Shown: positions 57,012 to 64,000 of the stretch, piece after piece
How positions within the stretch are numbered: position 1 is the first letter of the stretch
Layout: each line of letters starts with the position of its first letter
NCBI RefSeq assembly: GCF_001315015.1
Contig: NZ_CP012914.1
Location: 2,751,001-2,815,000 of the forward strand
DNA length: 64,000 nt
Direction: 5' to 3'
Source: Azospirillum brasilense
Lineage (GTDB): Bacteria; Pseudomonadota; Alphaproteobacteria; Azospirillales; Azospirillaceae
Translations under genes and position numbers: made by a program
The notes under the pieces: generated by a model
Databases searched by the model: none
What the model was told of the DNA's origin: nothing
What the model saw: the letters and a program-made list of their open reading frames with translations, nothing else

Positions 57012-58619
57012 TTACTTCTTGCTGACCTTCCAATAATAGTTGCTGTCGAAGCTCGGGCCCCAGACCAGCCCTTCGACGTTGCTACGCTCCGCGATCACCT
57101 CGGTCTGCTGGAACATGATGACGAAGGGCGAGGTCTCCAGGACTTCGCGCTGAAGCTCCTGGTACATCGCCGCGCGCTTGGCGGTGTCGCGCTCCTCGAC
57201 CGCGGCGGCGGTCTTCTTGGTCAGCTCGGGGATGTCCCAGGCGTTGCGCCAGGACAGCGGCTTGGCCTTCGCGTCGTCGGCGTTGTCCGGGTTGGCGGCG
57301 AAGGTGTCGGCGTTGGTGTTCGGGTCCTGGTAGTCGGCGCCCCACTGGTAGAGCAGAGCCTCGTGGTTGCGGGCGCGGTACTTGGTGACCACCTGCTTGC
57401 CGTCCGCCGGCAGCAAGTTGATCTTGATGCCCGCCGCCGCCGCGCTGCCCTGGATGGCCTGGGCCATGTCCATGCTGGGCGAGGTGTTGCGGACATCCAT
57501 CGTCACGGTGATGCCGTCCGGATAGCCGGCTTGGCGGAGCAGTTCCTTCGCCTTGGCCGGATCGTACGTGTACGGGTTCTCCTCCAGCGCGCCGAGGAAG
57601 CCCTTGGGCAGGAAAGCCTGATGGACGGTGCCGAGGCCGTTCATGATGGTCTTCGCCATGCCGTCGTAGTCCACGGCGTACTTGAAGGCCTTGCGCACGT
57701 CGGGCTTGGCCAGCACCTCGTTCTTCTGGTTCAGGCCGAAATAATAGAGCGTGCCCTTGGGCGCCTGGACGATGCGGATCTTGTCGTTGCCGCGCAGCGG
57801 CTCGAACTGCTCCGGCTTCAGGTTGCGGGCCACGTCGACGTCGCCCTTCTCCAGCAGCAGGCGCTGGGTCGCCGGCTCCGCGATGTGGCGGATCAGCACG
57901 CGCTTCACCGCCGGGGCGCCGCCCCAATAGTTGGCGTTGGCCTCCAGCGACAGAAGCTCGCTGGCCTTCCACTGGCGCAGGACGAAGGGGCCGGACCCGG
58001 CGGAGTTGGCCTTGAGGAAGGCGGCGCCGAAGTCGCCGTTGACCTCCTTGCTCTTGACCAGCTTGGCATCGACCACGCCGGAGACGTCGGCGGTCAGGCA
58101 ATAGAGCACGAAGGTCGGGGCGTAGGTCTTGTCCGTCTCGAACACCAGGGTGCGCGGGTCGGTGGCGCGGACCTTCTGGTCGACGTTCTCCGGCGTCAGG
58201 CCGAACTGGGTCAGGATGAAGGCCGGCCCCTTGTTCATCTTCACAGCGCGCTGGAGCGAGTAGGCCACATCCTCCGCCGTCAGCGGGTTGCCGGAGTGGA
58301 ACTTGATGCCGTCACGGATGGTGAAGGTGAAGGTCTTGCCGTCGTCGGAGACGGTCCAGCTTTCCGCGACTTGCCCGTAAATCTTGCTGACGTCGTTGAC
58401 GTCGAAGCGGATCAGCCGGTCATAGACCTGGGCGCCGTATTCGGCCCCCGACAGCTCGAAGATTTCGCCGGGATCGAGCGTCACGATGTCGTCGAACTGC
58501 CAAGCCATGACCAGCGTGTCCTTCGGCGTGTCGGCCAGGACCGGCGTGGCCGCAAAGCCGAAGGAAAGACCGGCGGACAGAAGGGCGGCACCGGCCAGAC
58601 GGCGCGCGAGCGTGTTCAT
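57012..58619 (-). CDS. dppA: Peptide ABC transporter substrate-binding protein (DppA-like)
   Basis: 535 aa from the ATG at 58619 (GGGAG 10 nt upstream; ATG at 58628 also possible). Signal peptide ending TPVLADTP, then SBP_bac_5 fold: IVTLDPGEIFELSGAEYGAQ, WTVSDDGKTFTFTIRDGIKF, DVAYSLQRAVKMN, and a C-terminal lobe with ALLYQWGADYQDPNTNADTF. It binds a peptide or similar solute in the periplasm. First gene of dppABCDF. Confidence 0.94.
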   Translation of the reverse strand: MNTLARRLAGAALLSAGLSFGFAATPVLADTPKDTLVMAWQFDDIVTLDPGEIFELSGAEYGAQVYDRLIRFDVNDVSKIYGQVAESWTVSDDGKTFTFTIRDGIKFHSGNPLTAEDVAYSLQRAVKMNKGPAFILTQFGLTPENVDQKVRATDPRTLVFETDKTYAPTFVLYCLTADVSGVVDAKLVKSKEVNGDFGAAFLKANSAGSGPFVLRQWKASELLSLEANANYWGGAPAVKRVLIRHIAEPATQRLLLEKGDVDVARNLKPEQFEPLRGNDKIRIVQAPKGTLYYFGLNQKNEVLAKPDVRKAFKYAVDYDGMAKTIMNGLGTVHQAFLPKGFLGALEENPYTYDPAKAKELLRQAGYPDGITVTMDVRNTSPSMDMAQAIQGSAAAAGIKINLLPADGKQVVTKYRARNHEALLYQWGADYQDPNTNADTFAANPDNADDAKAKPLSWRNAWDIPELTKKTAAAVEERDTAKRAAMYQELQREVLETSPFVIMFQQTEVIAERSNVEGLVWGPSFDSNYYWKVSKK

Positions 58620-58701
58620 GGTTCCCATACTCCCTGCGTGATCCCGGAACGACCCCGGACGGGGCGAATTCTCTTTGGAATTCTTAGCGGTTAACGGCCG
58701 G

Positions 58702-58731
58702 ATGATCCGGCGGCGCGGGTTCGCCTGTCAA
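58702..58731 (-). promoter_or_regulatory. Putative dppA promoter
   Basis: Minus strand: consensus -35 TTGACA (58726-58731), 18-nt spacer, GATCAT (58702-58707), about 80 nt before the start codon. Confidence 0.45.
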
Positions 58732-58847
58732 GCGGGCGGCGGTCATAGCGGCCCCCGTGATCGAACGCGAACGCCTTAACCCGGTCCGCAACAGGCTTGC
58801 CGATCCCGCCCGTCCGTCCACATCACTGGCAAAGCGATGGAGGATCC

Positions 58848-59006
58848 ATGGACCAGGACCGCGAGAACGGCCAGTCGCGCGTGCCCAAGCCGCCGAGCCG
58901 CGACGAGGTGGAGAAGATCAGCGACGCGCAGCGCTACATCACCGACGACTGGACCGGCGACGGCGGGAAACCGGCGGACCAGTCCACGGACGACAGCGGA
59001 CGTTGA
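58848..59006 (+). CDS. Small acidic hypothetical protein
   Basis: 52 aa (MDQDRENGQSRVPKPPSRDE), with GGAGG 6-7 nt upstream of the ATG, which is strong support for translation. Hydrophilic, no signal, ends in QSTDDSGR. No family recognised. It lies in the divergent gap after dppA; the gap 58620-58847 holds a possible dppA promoter and otherwise nothing clear. Confidence 0.55.
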   Translation: MDQDRENGQSRVPKPPSRDEVEKISDAQRYITDDWTGDGGKPADQSTDDSGR

Positions 59007-59078
59007 GTCCGGGGCGTTGAGTCCGGCACCGTCCCCGCGTAGCCTCGTCCCTCAAGGACCACACACGCGGGGACGACC

Positions 59079-59300
59079 ATGATCGGGAACGACGGAAAGC
59101 CGGTGTCGAAGGAGGGGCTGCGCCAGCACCTCGCCGCCTACAACACGCAGTCGCGCGGCTCGAAGGAATTCGCGGCGATTCCGCGCGCGCTGGTCACCGT
59201 CTGCGACAATCTGAAGGCCGGCAAGACCACCTACGTGAAGTGCCTGGACGGCCAGTTGCAGCTGTCCCGGCGCAAGGACAACAGCGTCCAGGCGGCCTAG
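59079..59300 (+). CDS. Small hypothetical protein
   Basis: 73 aa. Compact and mixed in composition (EGLRQHLAAYNTQSRGSKEF, AIPRALVTVCDNLKAGKTTY, VKCLDGQLQLSRRKD), which looks like a folded small domain rather than noise. Two Cys residues. No family recognised. It starts 72 nt after the 52-aa gene on the same strand and may be co-transcribed. Confidence 0.6.
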   Translation: MIGNDGKPVSKEGLRQHLAAYNTQSRGSKEFAAIPRALVTVCDNLKAGKTTYVKCLDGQLQLSRRKDNSVQAA

Positions 59301-59307
59301 CGGCCCG

Positions 59308-61101
59308 TCACCCCTCGCCCTTCACGGGGAAATCGAACCAGGGCAGGCGCAGGAATTCGTACTCCCGCAGCCGAGGCACCCGCCCGCGCCGCATCCAGTC
59401 GTGAAGGGCGGCGTAGGGCGCCGCCTGGTCGAGCGTCCAGGCCGCCTCGCCCCGGTCGAAGAACCAGCCGATGTAGGTGCCGACGAGACCGAGAAACTCC
59501 CGCCCCGCCGCGGTCGGCGCAATGCCGAGGAAGCTGACGATGATGTCGTCGAACGGCCCGCGGGCGCGGCGGTCGCGCATGATCGTCAGGTCCCAGCCCG
59601 TCCCGTCGCGCAAATCCAGCGGAAGCGGCGCCGTGCAGCGGGCGTCGATGTCGGTGATGAAGACCGGCGCCCCCGTCCGTTCCAGCAGGTCCAGGGCCAC
59701 GAAGAAGCGCGCGCAGGCGTAATAGGTGGTCTCCGCCCCCGGCGCGTGGGCGGACAAGTCTATGCGCTCCAGCGACCAGGACAGCCGCCCCGGCTGGGCG
59801 GCGCAGCGGCGGTCCAGGTCGGCGCAATCCTCCGCACCGGGGTTCACGATGTGGACATGCACGCGGTCGCCCGGCGCGTCCTTCAGCGCATGGGACAGAA
59901 ACCAGCCGCCGAAGCGCCGCCAATAGCGGAAATCGACGCTGACCAGCAGGATCGCGCCACCACCAGCCGCGGGCGGAACCGGCATCGACCGTTCCCCCGC
60001 CTCGGCGATTCGCGGCCGATACCCGGCGAGCGTGCCGAGGAAGACCGGGCGCGCATCGACCTGCCGCCATTTTACCGCCTGCTGGTCGGCGCGGATCGCC
60101 TCCTCCGACCAGCCGCGCAGACAGCGCCGGGCGAGGCGCGAGGCGGCCACCAGCCGCCCCCGGCGGTAGAGGCCATGGGCGATGCAGGCCGCCGCTGCAC
60201 CGTCTCCCGGCGCCCGCCTCAGCCGGTCCCGCGCCCGCTTGGCGATCCGCTCCAGCCGCGCGTCGTCCAGCATGCCGCGGTGGATGGTCAGCACGGCGGA
60301 GCGGAACAGCGCCGCCTCCGTCACCTCGCCCGCGCCGCGCTCCAGCGCCGCCAGGAACAGGTCGAGCGCGCGGGCGAGCGGTTCGCCCCAGCTTGCCTCC
60401 GGGCGGTCGGCGCGGGGAAATTCCGGCAGGGCGCCGCTTGCCTGCAAGGTCGCCATGGCGAGGTTGCTCAGCGCCGCCCCGTCGTCCGGACGCAGCCGCG
60501 CCGCCCGGCCGTAGCCCGCCACCGCCCCATCAGCCTCTCCCGCCGCCAGCCGCGCCCGCCCCACGGCCGCCCAGGCATCTGCGCTGTCCGGCGCCAATGT
60601 CAGCGCATGGGCCAGCCAGCACCCCGCCGCCAGCGGTTCCGGCCCACCGGCCAACAGCCGCCCCGCCGCCAGCGCCGCCGCCCCATAGCCGGGATCGATC
60701 CGCAGGGCGGCGCGGAAGCAGTTGAGGGCCTCCCCCACCAAGCCCAGATCGCCGAGCGCCAGCCCCCGGTTGAAGGTGGCTTTGGCACGCCCCGGCTCCA
60801 GCGCCAGGGCGCGTGCGTGCTGCGCGGCCGCCCGCGCCGCATCACCGCCGCCGCGGCGCAGACTGCCCAGATTGTCGTGATAGTCCGCCGCCCCTGGGTC
60901 CAGCGCGATGGCCTGGGCGATCAGCGACACCGCCTCCTCGCTCCGCCCGGTCTGGCCCGCCAGGACGCCCAGCAGATGCAGCGCGTCGGCCTGCCGCGGA
61001 TCGGCGTCGAGAATCGCCCGGTAGACCCCGGCGGCCTCGCCCATCCGTCCGGCCCGGTGGTGGCCGATGGCGATGGCATAGGCTTCGGACAGGCTGACCA
61101 T
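59308..61101 (-). CDS. TPR-repeat protein with C-terminal glycosyltransferase-like domain
   Basis: 597 aa from the ATG at 61101 (GGAG upstream; the ATG at 61137 has none). The N-terminal about 200 residues are tetratricopeptide repeats (ADALHLLGVLAGQTGRSEEA, ADYHDNLGSLRRGGGDAARA, AKATFNRGLALGDLGLVGEA). A helical middle follows. The C-terminal about 200 residues contain AILLVSVDFRYWRRFGGWFL, a region around VFITDIDARCTAPLPLDL with a DID motif that fits the metal-binding DxD of GT-A glycosyltransferases, and WTLDQAAPYAALHDW resembling GT8-like ends. Acceptor unknown. Confidence 0.7.
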   Translation of the reverse strand: MVSLSEAYAIAIGHHRAGRMGEAAGVYRAILDADPRQADALHLLGVLAGQTGRSEEAVSLIAQAIALDPGAADYHDNLGSLRRGGGDAARAAAQHARALALEPGRAKATFNRGLALGDLGLVGEALNCFRAALRIDPGYGAAALAAGRLLAGGPEPLAAGCWLAHALTLAPDSADAWAAVGRARLAAGEADGAVAGYGRAARLRPDDGAALSNLAMATLQASGALPEFPRADRPEASWGEPLARALDLFLAALERGAGEVTEAALFRSAVLTIHRGMLDDARLERIAKRARDRLRRAPGDGAAAACIAHGLYRRGRLVAASRLARRCLRGWSEEAIRADQQAVKWRQVDARPVFLGTLAGYRPRIAEAGERSMPVPPAAGGGAILLVSVDFRYWRRFGGWFLSHALKDAPGDRVHVHIVNPGAEDCADLDRRCAAQPGRLSWSLERIDLSAHAPGAETTYYACARFFVALDLLERTGAPVFITDIDARCTAPLPLDLRDGTGWDLTIMRDRRARGPFDDIIVSFLGIAPTAAGREFLGLVGTYIGWFFDRGEAAWTLDQAAPYAALHDWMRRGRVPRLREYEFLRLPWFDFPVKGEG

Positions 61102-61182
61102 GACGACTCCGGGAACGTTCAGGGGGGCTTGCGACATCGCGCCCGCTTGCGGAGGCGCACCGTCCCTCTACCATCGCGGGCC

Positions 61183-61590
61183 ATGAGAACCGATCCCGAC
61201 GGCCTTCCCCATCATGACGACCGCCGCGCCCTGGCGGAAGCCCTGCGCGCCGCTCTGACGCAGCGCTGCCCGGACGCCGACGGCGATCTGACCGCGGCCA
61301 TCGGGGCCATGGCGGCCAGCCGCTTCTTCGGGGTGCGCTTCCGCGCCGAGGGCAACGCCGCCCGCGCCTGGGTCGCCCGCCGCCCCAACCCCGACGTGTT
61401 CGAGGTCTGGGACCCCGCCACCGGCGCCTGGGACTTCGTCGAGCGCCTGCCCGATCCGGTGCTTTACCAGCCGACGCCGGAGGGCACCGCGCGCATCGCC
61501 GCCACGGCGCAGCAGGCCATGGCCGAGGTCGCCGCCGCCGGGCGTCTGGCCCACGCCCTGGCCGCCGGGATCGAGCCGGACGACGAGTGA
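61183..61590 (+). CDS. Hypothetical protein
   Basis: 135 aa. Contains RFFGVRFRAEGNAARAWVAR then RPNPDVFEVWDPATGAWDFV, a small mixed fold of unknown family. Ala/Asp-rich C-terminus (IAATAQQAMAEVAAAGRLAH). The gene is divergent from the TPR gene and convergent with the kinase-like gene. No RBS stronger than background. Treated as a probable real gene by codon character. Confidence 0.5.
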   Translation: MRTDPDGLPHHDDRRALAEALRAALTQRCPDADGDLTAAIGAMAASRFFGVRFRAEGNAARAWVARRPNPDVFEVWDPATGAWDFVERLPDPVLYQPTPEGTARIAATAQQAMAEVAAAGRLAHALAAGIEPDDE

Positions 61591-61644
61591 CAAGAGCGGA
61601 GAGGGCGTGTCCCAAGGCTCCAGCCGGCCATCCGCCGGATCCCG

Positions 61645-62484
61645 CTACCCGAGCAGGCGGCGCGCCATCGCGTTGATCGTGAGATCGATCGCCGCGCCCT
61701 CATCGTCGCCATCCTCGATGAACCAGGCCGCCGACAGACCCGTCCACGCGACGATCCAGCGAAGCAGCCGCCCGGCCTCGATCCCCGTCGCCTCGATCAC
61801 GACACCCAACCGGGCCTCCAGCCGGCCGGGCATGGTGGCGAGCGGCCGGCTGGGATCGCTGAGGTCCGGATTCGTGAAGATGTTGGCGTAATCGAAGGCC
61901 TGCTCGCCAAGCAGCCCATGGGGATCGATCGCCAGCCACCCCCGCTCACCGAAATCGAGCACGTTCTCGTGGTGCAGGTCGCCATGGAGCGGGCCGACGG
62001 CCCGGGGAGCGGCAATGAGCTGGCGCGCAATGTCCGCGGCGGGCGCCAGCGCTGCCTGTTCCGTGGCAAGCTGGAAAAGCGGCTGGAACCAGCGCTCCAA
62101 CGGGTGCAACTCCGGAAGCGGGCCGGGCCGCTGCGCATGCAGGCGGGCCACGGTGTCGCACAGGATGCGGCAGGCGTTCTCATCCCGGCCCGACCAGGCC
62201 ATCCGGGCGAGATCGTCGGCACCGTCCGCCGCCCGCTCCATGAGCAGGGCGTCCGTGGACGAGGCGAAGACCCTGGCGGCCCCCTGCCCATTCCACCACG
62301 TCATGAGCCGGTAGCCCGACCGCTCATCGGGGGTCCGGGCGACCTTCAGCATCGCCGGTGCCCCCTCGTGCCGGACCGGAAGCACCCAACTGGAGTGCGT
62401 GGTCCGCAGAGGGGCGTCCGGGAGCAGGCCCCACAGCTCCACGAACCTTCCGACCTCCGGGGGGATAACGGCATGCGCGCCCAT
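61645..62484 (-). CDS. Aminoglycoside/hydroxyurea phosphotransferase (APH(6)-like)
   Basis: 279 aa. APH_6_hur family: catalytic loop VGPLHGDLHHENVLDFG (Asp in HGD), Mg-binding AIDPHGLLGE, and N-terminal APAMLKVARTPDERSGYRLM nucleotide-binding segment. Relatives phosphorylate streptomycin at O6 or hydroxyurea. Chromosomal location without other resistance genes suggests an intrinsic enzyme; real substrate unknown. Divergence from the HerA-like gene is not seen, since both are on the minus strand with a 24-nt gap, so possibly one operon. Confidence 0.8.
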   Translation of the reverse strand: MGAHAVIPPEVGRFVELWGLLPDAPLRTTHSSWVLPVRHEGAPAMLKVARTPDERSGYRLMTWWNGQGAARVFASSTDALLMERAADGADDLARMAWSGRDENACRILCDTVARLHAQRPGPLPELHPLERWFQPLFQLATEQAALAPAADIARQLIAAPRAVGPLHGDLHHENVLDFGERGWLAIDPHGLLGEQAFDYANIFTNPDLSDPSRPLATMPGRLEARLGVVIEATGIEAGRLLRWIVAWTGLSAAWFIEDGDDEGAAIDLTINAMARRLLG

Positions 62485-62508
62485 GGGAATCCTCCTGGAA
62501 ACGGCGCC

Positions 62509-64000
62509 TCAGGCGGTGGCGAATAGCCCGCCGTCCTCTGGCCCCTCTGAGCCGTCGTCGGCGTTCGGATCGCCCAGCGCGGTTTCCCAGCCCAGCGCCG
62601 GCAGGGCGATGCTGCGGGTGTTGCCCAGCCCGCTGCGCGTGGCGACGAAGCCGCGCTGCTCCATGTAGGTCAGCAGGCGCCGCGCCCGCCCGCGCGACCG
62701 GCTGCCGCAGGCGCGGGCCACCTCGGCGTCGGACGGACAGGGCAGATGGTCCAGCGCCGCGCGGGCCAGCAGCAGGAAGACGACCTGGATGTCCTCCGGC
62801 AAGGTCGCCGCGACCTGGGTCGCCTTTTCCCAAGCGGGATTCTCTTGGGTGCCGTTCCCCGCCCCGGCGCGGGCCGCCGCCAGCTTGCGCCGGAAGGCCG
62901 GCAACTCCAGCAGTTCACCCCTCACCCCCTGCGTCCGGCAGCGCACCAGGAAGTCCTGGTACAGCACGGCGATGGAGCGGTAGGGCGCCTCCGGATCGGC
63001 CAGCACCTCGCGCAGGATCGCCTCATAGGCGGCCTTGCGCTCCGCCGCCTGCTCCGGCGTTTCCGGCTCCTCCATGGGCAGCGTGGGGGTGGTGTCCCCG
63101 ACCTCCGGCTCCACCGGCAGGGGACGCGGGCGGGAGAGCTGGGCCAGCAGATCGGCGCTGGCGCTGGTCGAAGGGCGGCGCACCGGCAGGCGCGGCGGTT
63201 CCGGCTCGCCCGGCCTGAAGATCAGCTCCCGCGCGTCCTCCAGCGGGGTGTCGGGCAGCGGCATCAGCTTCGGGCTGCCGGCCCGCCCCTGCGTCTCGAC
63301 GGCACCGATGCGCAGCGGCAGCGGGCGGCGCGAGATGGCCGGGCCGAGCGCGATGAAATGCCCGCGCTCCAGATCGCGGAACATCTCCGCCGTGCGGCGC
63401 TCCATGCCCAAAAGGTCGGCGGCGCGGGCCATGTCGATGTCCAGGAAGGTGCGGCCCATCAGGAAGTTGGAGGCTTCCGCCGCCACGTTCTTGGCGAGCT
63501 TGGCGAGGCGCTGCGTCGCGATCACCCCGGCCAGCCCGCGCTTGCGGCCGCGGCACATCAGGTTGGTCATGGCGCCCAGCGAGACCTTGCGCGCCTCGTC
63601 CGACACCTCGCCGGCGGCCGACGGGGCGAAGAGCTGCGCCTCGTCCACCACCACCAGCATGGGGTACCAGTGGTCGCGGTCGGCGTCGAACAGCCCGCCC
63701 AGGAAGGCCGCAGCGTGGCGCATCTGCATGTCCGCGTCCAGCCCCTCCAGGTTCAGCACGACGGAGACGCGGTGCTGGCGCACGCGGGCGGCGACGCTCT
63801 GCAGGGCGGCCTCGCTGTGCTCGTCGGCGTTCACCACGATGTGGCCGAAGCGCTCGGCCAGAGTCACGAAGTCGCCCTCGGGGTCGATCACCGCCTGCTG
63901 CACCCAGCGCGCGCTCTGCTCGATCAGGCGGCGCAGCAGGTGCGACTTGCCGGAACCGGAGTTGCCCTGCACCAGCAGGCGGGTTGCCAGCAGCTCCTCG
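62509..64000 (-). CDS. HerA/DUF87-type ATPase, 5' partial
   Basis: At least 497 codons; the frame runs through the right edge without a start. Walker A GNSGSGKSHLLRRLIEQ lies near the edge, Walker B is MLVVVDEAQLF, and GRKRGLAGVIATQRLAKLAK and NFLMGRTFLDIDMARAADLL are typical HerA/VirB4-like motor motifs. After a Pro-rich linker (about 250-310) a C-terminal winged-helix-like region follows (DAEVARACGSRSRGRARRLL, TYMEQRGFVATRSGL). It probably translocates or remodels DNA. No NurA nuclease gene is visible in the window. Confidence 0.8.
   Translation of the reverse strand, partial: EELLATRLLVQGNSGSGKSHLLRRLIEQSARWVQQAVIDPEGDFVTLAERFGHIVVNADEHSEAALQSVAARVRQHRVSVVLNLEGLDADMQMRHAAAFLGGLFDADRDHWYPMLVVVDEAQLFAPSAAGEVSDEARKVSLGAMTNLMCRGRKRGLAGVIATQRLAKLAKNVAAEASNFLMGRTFLDIDMARAADLLGMERRTAEMFRDLERGHFIALGPAISRRPLPLRIGAVETQGRAGSPKLMPLPDTPLEDARELIFRPGEPEPPRLPVRRPSTSASADLLAQLSRPRPLPVEPEVGDTTPTLPMEEPETPEQAAERKAAYEAILREVLADPEAPYRSIAVLYQDFLVRCRTQGVRGELLELPAFRRKLAAARAGAGNGTQENPAWEKATQVAATLPEDIQVVFLLLARAALDHLPCPSDAEVARACGSRSRGRARRLLTYMEQRGFVATRSGLGNTRSIALPALGWETALGDPNADDGSEGPEDGGLFATA

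Overview
The window is high-GC, densely coded bacterial chromosome. Gene content and protein character suggest an Azospirillum-like alphaproteobacterium (Rhodospirillales). Indicators are the order secA / parvulin PPIase / argJ / GNAT / mutT, the NDUFAF5-type methyltransferase next to comF, grxC and a nitrilase, a DctPQM TRAP transporter, yjcH-actP, a double cold-shock-domain protein and a type VI secretion fragment. The genus is inferred from recalled gene order, not from a search. Both edges cut genes: a periplasmic binding protein at the left and a HerA/DUF87-type ATPase at the right.

Left part (1-20.6 kb): a branched-chain-amino-acid-type binding protein, a methyltransferase, a Nudix hydrolase, a DnaQ-type exonuclease, mtnA and a Cache/HisKA_2 sensor kinase. 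The acetate locus yjcH-actP follows, with a cNMP/CBS/DUF294 protein and a degenerate exonuclease-fold partner. Next come DUF1178, a methyltransferase, mntP behind a yybP-ykoY manganese riboswitch, nitrilase, grxC, comF, an isolated FliQ-like gene, an NDUFAF5-like methyltransferase, a SafE/DsbD_2 protein, small membrane or stress proteins, and an ankyrin protein paired with a CobD/CbiB-like protein.

Middle (20.6-38.2 kb): an AT-rich 9-bp tandem repeat with 18-bp inverted ends, a DEAD-box RNA helicase with a structured leader, mscL, secA, PPIase, argJ, GNAT, mutT, recQ, tRNA-Thr(CGT), a GT-B glycosyltransferase-like gene, an RGDGP-repeat protein, an EamA exporter and the dctPQM TRAP operon.

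Right part (38.2-64 kb): an OmpA-family protein and a compact tssL-tssM-tagF operon whose TssM ends after about 660 residues. A STAS protein faces a 56-aa ribbon-helix-helix gene, followed by an LLM oxidoreductase, msrB, a dienelactone hydrolase, pgm and a double cold-shock-domain protein with an RG-rich linker. Then come two small exported or proline-rich proteins, a nucleotidyltransferase/metallophosphoesterase pair, EamA and MarR genes, a dppABCDF-type peptide ABC operon, two tiny genes, a TPR-glycosyltransferase fusion, a streptomycin-kinase-like protein and the ATPase.

A family of G-rich palindromic repeats is scattered between genes. It recurs at the binding-protein/permease junctions of both dct and dpp, and once inside the dppD reading frame. 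The most distinctive items are the manganese riboswitch, the catalytically degenerate exonuclease partner in the acetate locus, the short-TssM operon, the nucleotidyltransferase/phosphoesterase pair and the repeat elements. No wholly new multi-gene defence or biosynthetic system is evident.
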